A stretch of DNA of 11,605 nucleotides from CAZEMR01 sp964513465 (GTDB lineage Bacteria; Bacteroidota; Ignavibacteria; Kapaibacteriales; UBA2268), in the NCBI GenBank assembly GCA_964513465.1, contig CAZEMR010000088.1, forward strand, positions 1 through 11,605, written 5' to 3'. Below, piece by piece: positions 8,173-11,605 of this stretch (the stretch's first letter is position 1; the number at the start of each line of letters is the position of its first letter). Under the pieces are notes generated by a model. It had not been told where the DNA came from. It ran no database searches and saw only the letters and a list, made by a program, of their open reading frames with translations. The translations under genes and the position numbers were made by a program.

Positions 8173-8177
8173 AAATC

Positions 8178-8852
8178 ATGCAAGTATCCAACCGTGCCGC
8201 AGGCAACTGGCTGATGGCCAGCGGAGCAATCTATCTTATTCTTTTGATTGGTATGACAATACTGATAATCGCCACTCAGAGCGACGAACCCATTCGTTCG
8301 CAGATAGAGGCGCTGCCCGGGCGGCCCTGGTGGATCGCGCCGTATGTTGCGGCCTCGATGCTGGCGCTGCCGCTGACTGCGATAATGCTGGTGCTGGCGT
8401 TTTTTACCAATTCCGAGCGCGGACCTTCGATTGCCGATATGCTTGGCGTCATTCTTTTGCCGGCCTACATAGTCTGCGTATCGGTGGCCTATATCTCGCA
8501 ATATGCGTTTCTGCCCTACATGCTGAAATTCGCCGGTCAGGAGAGCTTCTTCCCGTTTCTGAGGATGATGTATTTTTCGGAGGGCTCGCTGATAATGTAT
8601 CTCGATTTTATCGGCTATGCAATCTGGGGAGTAAGCGCAATGCTGATCGGCTGGAAATTTTTCTATGAGCGGGGATTGCAGCGGGTGCTGTTCTGGCTCT
8701 TGTATTCCGCGGGCATAACGGCTATTATCGGCCTGATCGGGGTGCCGATGAAGGACACCGGAGTGCAGTTTTTCAATACCATAAGCGGGTTTATAACGCT
8801 GCCCTTTGCAATATTTTGCATAGTAATCGGAAAAAATCTGAAAAAGCAATGA
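8178..8852 (+). CDS. Six-helix membrane protein of unknown function
   Basis: This 224-residue protein consists almost entirely of hydrophobic helices, at about 11-32, 54-77, 87-112, 138-159, 168-190 and 199-217, and ends in the basic tail GKNLKKQ. The N-terminus NRAAGNWLMASGAIYLI resembles small uncharacterised multi-pass inner-membrane proteins, but I do not recognise a named family. No catalytic motif is evident. Possible landmarks are GRPWWIAPY (48-56), the acidic E135 and D143 in or next to helix 4, and VPMKDTGVQFFN (189-200) before the last helix. It is transcribed away from the marR efflux operon and lies 59 bp before the ECF sigma gene on the same strand. It may therefore be regulated by the MarR protein, be part of the sigma unit, or both. 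The alternative TTG start at 8154 would add eight residues. Confidence 0.8.
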   Translation: MQVSNRAAGNWLMASGAIYLILLIGMTILIIATQSDEPIRSQIEALPGRPWWIAPYVAASMLALPLTAIMLVLAFFTNSERGPSIADMLGVILLPAYIVCVSVAYISQYAFLPYMLKFAGQESFFPFLRMMYFSEGSLIMYLDFIGYAIWGVSAMLIGWKFFYERGLQRVLFWLLYSAGITAIIGLIGVPMKDTGVQFFNTISGFITLPFAIFCIVIGKNLKKQ

Positions 8853-8878
8853 AACTTTTCCGCGGGCTGTGACTCCTA
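8851..8878 (+). promoter_or_regulatory. Possible ECF-type promoter in front of the sigma gene
   Basis: GAAACTT (8851-8857), overlapping the stop of the upstream gene, is one base from the RpoE-like -35 GGAACTT. After 16 bp it is followed by TCCTA (8874-8878), a loose match to ECF -10 elements. Transcription would begin roughly 25-30 bp before the sigma ATG. ECF factors often autoregulate, which makes this plausible, but the -10 match is weak. Confidence 0.3.
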
Positions 8879-8911
8879 TTCTTTGAGACGCAAAAATAAA
8901 GAGACTGAAAA

Positions 8912-9508
8912 ATGGAAATAAAAGAAAAACAGGAACAATTTTTATGCTTGCTGGAGCCGGTTCGCAGGCGTCTGTCATTGTTTGCCCGGGCAATGACGCG
9001 GAATGATGACGACGCCCGCGACCTTATGAGCGAGACTATTCTGCTCGCCTATGAAAATTTCGAAAAAATCCGCGACCGGCAGGCATTCCCGGCATATTTA
9101 TTTTCAATAGCAAGCAGGCTCAGGAAGCGTAACATGTGGCGCGCCAGAATATTCGGCGGCTACGACGAGGAAATGGCCGCAAATATGCCCGACGGCGGGC
9201 AGTCGCCCGAATCGAGGGTGGACATTGCGGCACTATACGAGGCTCTGGCAAAATTGCCCCGCAAGCAGCACGAAGCAATCGTTCTTTTCGAAATATCGGG
9301 ATTTACGCTCAATGAGATTCAGGAAATCCAGGGCGGATCGCTCTCGGGAGTGAAATCGCGCCTGCGCAGAGGCCGCCAGCGGCTGGCCGAACTGCTCGGT
9401 GCGACCGACGCCGACCGCTCGATCGATCTTCGCGCGGCTTATGCGCCATCTGACGAAAACGACGCTTCGCAATTAAAAGTTTCGAATAATTACAGCCTGA
9501 AGGTATAG
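8912..9508 (+). CDS. ECF-type RNA polymerase sigma factor
   Basis: This 198-residue protein has the two conserved sigma-70 regions and the short form of extracytoplasmic-function sigma factors. Region 2 spans about 10-75: ARAMTRNDDDARDLMSETIL, then FPAYLFSIASRLRKRN, with the DARDLMSET core that binds the polymerase clamp and -10 DNA. Region 4 spans about 104-162: LYEALAKLPRKQHEAIVLFE, a helix-turn-helix FTLNEIQEIQGGSLSGVKSR, then LRRGRQRLAELL, which would read the -35. A tail of about 36 residues after region 4 (GATDADRSI to the end) has no recognised fold. The gene ends 4 bp before the membrane-anchored T9SS-tagged protein, the normal position of a cognate anti-sigma factor. There is only a weak purine stretch (AAAGAGA) before the ATG. 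Its regulon cannot be told from sequence alone. Confidence 0.93.
   Translation: MEIKEKQEQFLCLLEPVRRRLSLFARAMTRNDDDARDLMSETILLAYENFEKIRDRQAFPAYLFSIASRLRKRNMWRARIFGGYDEEMAANMPDGGQSPESRVDIAALYEALAKLPRKQHEAIVLFEISGFTLNEIQEIQGGSLSGVKSRLRRGRQRLAELLGATDADRSIDLRAAYAPSDENDASQLKVSNNYSLKV
9499..9503 (+). promoter_or_regulatory. Shine-Dalgarno-like site inside the sigma 3' end
   Basis: GAAGG lies 9 bp before ATG 9513, inside the last codons of the sigma gene. With a 4-bp intergenic gap, ribosomes finishing the sigma gene could re-initiate here, giving coupled amounts of the two proteins. Confidence 0.4.
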
Positions 9509-9512
9509 AATC

Positions 9513-11519
9513 ATGAAAAACAAACCAACACTCGAAGAATATTTTGCGGAAGCCCGCCGCGCCGAAGATATCGTATCCAGCGACGAAGCGCGCAGTCTCG
9601 TGGAGAACGCTCCGGCAGGCGGTCCGGCTTCCGGATTTTTTAATAAAATAAAAGGAAACGGCCCGATGAATATGATAACACTCTCGCTTGCAGCCGCTGC
9701 CGCCGCTGTTATGATCGGCTATAACGCAGCTCTGCCCGACAACGATGCACCAATCCAGCAAGCGCGCACACAAGCAGCAACCAGCCAGGAAATCACCAAA
9801 CAGCAGAACCAGCCGCATTCGGACGCATCGGATGGACAAATCCAGTCAGGCAACGTCGATCTCGCACGCGTCGAAGAGGCTATGCAACAAGACGATACAC
9901 AGAATAATCAGAATACGAATAGAGCACTTACAGGAATTGCGAATAAATTCAAAAAAGATATCGCCCCGCCGAAGCACGAGGTAAAGGGCGTGCGCATGGT
10001 CGAGCTCGACCGCGCTCAGCTCGAACAGCTCGGAGTCATCTTCGGCGAAGGCAATTCAATTAAATTCGTGACGTATAAGGACAACGACAATCCGTTAATG
10101 ATCGAGCTGGCCGATGACAATATCAATACCCAATTTGGCGAAACGGACGATCTGCCGGACGTGCCGGTGCGCTTCATCACCGATGCCGAGGGCAACCGCC
10201 GCCTGGGTGCGCTGGCCAAAGACAATAGTAATATACTTGCCACATATTTCAAAAATGGTCAGAAAATCCACATGCGGGCAAGCAATATTTTCCCGGCTGA
10301 TGAGAAGATGGAAATATCGTCTACCCCGTCCAGCCAGGTGCGGATATTGAGCAAGCAGGTCAGAATAAACGGCAAAGACAGCCTTGCCCAGGTGCAGAAA
10401 ATCGAAAGCGAATATCCCGAAGGCGAGAATAAATCGATTCACAAATTCAAGCTCAATAAGGATCTGATGCGCGAGACTCAGCAGATTATTATATTTAATG
10501 ACGCACATATTGATATGAATTCCGACGCAGGGATTGATCCTGTGATCAATCAATTAGTCGAGGAATCACTCGAAGAATACGGCTTTCCTAAAGGTATGAA
10601 GGTGATGTTCGTACCACGAATGAAGAATTATGCCTTCAACGAAGTCGAGGTCTATACGTCGAAGCTGAGCCGGATGGCGGATTCGCTTGTGGCGGATTAT
10701 CACAGCATGATTGAAAACGCCAACAGCGGAAATATTTCCAAAAAGGAATTGCAAAAGAAAATTAATGCGATAATCTCCGAACAGCTCGGAGACTGGGGAA
10801 ATATCGAAAACTCAGGAATCAGCGTTAATGTGAAGATCGACACGATCCGTAATTCCGCGATTCAGTGGAATCCGGAAATATTGGAAGATTCGGATATGAA
10901 ACACAGGATTATTGAAAATGCATTTTCGGATAAGAAAATCACCGCTTCCAGCGATTCGAGTATTTCGCTGATGCTCGACGGCGTGATGGACGACCTGCTC
11001 GCCCTCGAGCGCCAGCTCGACGAATTCGAAAAAATCAATCAAATGCTGCCGATTGCGGTCGATCTCGACGGCGGCGGCATTGACTATATACTTTGGCTCG
11101 AGCCCACCACGGACATTATCGACCGACTTCCCGGTGACGTCCGCGCAACGCTCGAACCCGAGCTGCAGGCCCTGGCCGGCAACGCCGACTACTGCGAGAT
11201 GTATCCCGAAACCGGCGGCGAGCCGTTCCTCGACATCTGGCGCGGCTGCTCGGGCGACGTCCGCCACCTGAAGGTATATCCCAACCCGGCGGCAAGCGAC
11301 GTCAGCGTCGAATTTTCGCTCGCCGAATCGCGCGACGTGACGGTCAGCCTGCACGATATGTTTGGCCGCCGCATCCGCGAGCTGGGCAAATACCCCGCGC
11401 TCGGAGCGGGCGCCCACACAATGCTGTATGCGCTGGGCAATCCGGAGCCGGGCATGTATCTGATTTCGATCCAGACCCCCAACGGCGAACAGGCCGTACA
11501 GCGGGTGATCATAGAATAA
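9513..11519 (+). CDS. Single-pass anti-sigma-like membrane protein with T9SS sorting domain
   Basis: This 668-residue protein was not assigned to a named full-length family. Residues 1-50 are hydrophilic (TLEEYFAEARRAED, EARSLVEN). They lack the His/Cys zinc motif of ZAS anti-sigma factors and do not look like a signal peptide. One Ala-rich transmembrane helix follows at about 52-71. Residues 78-140 are a Q/N-rich linker. A folded region starts near 155 (VKGVRMVELDRAQLEQLGV) and includes YILWLEPTTDIIDRLP (525-540). Two cysteines only, C561 and C579, could form a disulfide. Residues 586-668 are a T9SS type A C-terminal sorting domain: LKVYPNPAAS, DMFGRRIREL, PGMYLISIQT, AVQRVIIE. Its position 4 bp after the ECF sigma gene and its topology suggest a transmembrane anti-sigma factor, which is inference. 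A sorting tag on such a protein is unexpected. Roughly the last 400 bp are near 65% G+C, against about 35-42% at 10441-10930. An intrinsic terminator follows 30 bp after the stop. Confidence 0.85.
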   Translation: MKNKPTLEEYFAEARRAEDIVSSDEARSLVENAPAGGPASGFFNKIKGNGPMNMITLSLAAAAAAVMIGYNAALPDNDAPIQQARTQAATSQEITKQQNQPHSDASDGQIQSGNVDLARVEEAMQQDDTQNNQNTNRALTGIANKFKKDIAPPKHEVKGVRMVELDRAQLEQLGVIFGEGNSIKFVTYKDNDNPLMIELADDNINTQFGETDDLPDVPVRFITDAEGNRRLGALAKDNSNILATYFKNGQKIHMRASNIFPADEKMEISSTPSSQVRILSKQVRINGKDSLAQVQKIESEYPEGENKSIHKFKLNKDLMRETQQIIIFNDAHIDMNSDAGIDPVINQLVEESLEEYGFPKGMKVMFVPRMKNYAFNEVEVYTSKLSRMADSLVADYHSMIENANSGNISKKELQKKINAIISEQLGDWGNIENSGISVNVKIDTIRNSAIQWNPEILEDSDMKHRIIENAFSDKKITASSDSSISLMLDGVMDDLLALERQLDEFEKINQMLPIAVDLDGGGIDYILWLEPTTDIIDRLPGDVRATLEPELQALAGNADYCEMYPETGGEPFLDIWRGCSGDVRHLKVYPNPAASDVSVEFSLAESRDVTVSLHDMFGRRIRELGKYPALGAGAHTMLYALGNPEPGMYLISIQTPNGEQAVQRVIIE

Positions 11520-11548
11520 TTGCCTCATATACACTCTCAATCCCACTC

Positions 11549-11580
11549 AAAAAGCCCTGCCGCATGCGGGGCTTTTTTTT
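11549..11580 (+). terminator. Rho-independent terminator after the sigma unit
   Basis: AAAAAGCCC pairs with GGGCTTTTT, extended inward by T-G, G-C and C-G pairs to a 12-bp stem with a CGCAT loop, followed by a run of eight T (11573-11580). It lies 29 bp past the stop at 11519 and would end the transcript of the plus-strand genes. The A-tract on the left arm means it could also work on the minus strand for a gene beyond the right edge. Confidence 0.9.
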
Positions 11581-11605
11581 GGTTAGAATCAATGCAGATA
11601 TTTCG

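Noticed and set aside
8154..8177. TTG start extending the membrane protein by eight residues
   Set aside because: The GGAG site 5 bp before ATG 8178 is better placed, and the extension would contain it.
8139..8993. 284-residue open frame on the minus strand opposite the membrane protein and the sigma start
   Set aside because: The plus strand here encodes a clean six-helix protein with an RBS and a recognisable sigma factor. The minus-strand product is His/Gln/Arg-rich with no family features and would run antisense across both genes.
10812..11546. 244-residue minus-strand open frame over the end of the T9SS-tagged gene
   Set aside because: It is antisense to the clear sorting domain and reflects the high G+C there, which depletes stop codons. 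No motif is recognisable in it.

Overview
The window looks like a chromosomal segment from a member of the FCB group (Bacteroidota or a relative such as Ignavibacteria or Kapabacteria). The main evidence is a C-terminal type IX secretion (T9SS) sorting domain on the last protein, a Bacteroidota-type outer-membrane barrel family at the left edge, and the absence of Shine-Dalgarno sequences in front of most genes. I see no RNA genes, insertion sequences, CRISPR arrays or other mobile elements. The two gene groups diverge from a 147-bp AT-rich intergenic region (8031-8177).

Left arm (minus strand, transcribed right to left): marR-type repressor (8030-7587), periplasmic adaptor (7560-6445), RND pump (6420-3226), TolC-type outer-membrane factor (3223-1913), and then, after 69 bp with no visible terminator, a protein running off the left edge (1843 to <1). 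The first four genes are a complete tripartite efflux operon with its own repressor. A perfect palindrome (GTTGC-N4-GCAAC) lies 7 bp upstream of the repressor start codon and is a strong candidate operator. The fifth gene encodes an exported protein with the beginning of a BamA/D15-like barrel. Before the barrel it carries a conserved pair of motifs (GDWDRH and PIPHDRDQAF) that resemble the catalytic and metal-binding loops of atypical kinases of the CotH/HipA/FAM20 type. That kinase reading is an inference. It was assembled by reading the open frame to the window edge.

Right arm (plus strand): a six-helix membrane protein of unknown function (8178-8852), an ECF sigma factor (8912-9508), and 4 bp later a 668-residue protein (9513-11519) followed by a strong intrinsic terminator (11549-11580). 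The last protein sits where an anti-sigma factor is expected and has the right topology: about 50 cytosolic residues, one transmembrane helix and a large extracytoplasmic region. However, it ends in a T9SS type A sorting domain. A membrane-anchored anti-sigma-like protein carrying a secretion-sorting tag is the most unusual thing in this window. It suggests a circuit in which sigma activity could report on T9SS cargo handling or on proteolytic release of the anti-sigma protein.

The rest of the window is compact, ordinary coding sequence. The many overlapping open frames on the opposite strands are shadows of these genes.
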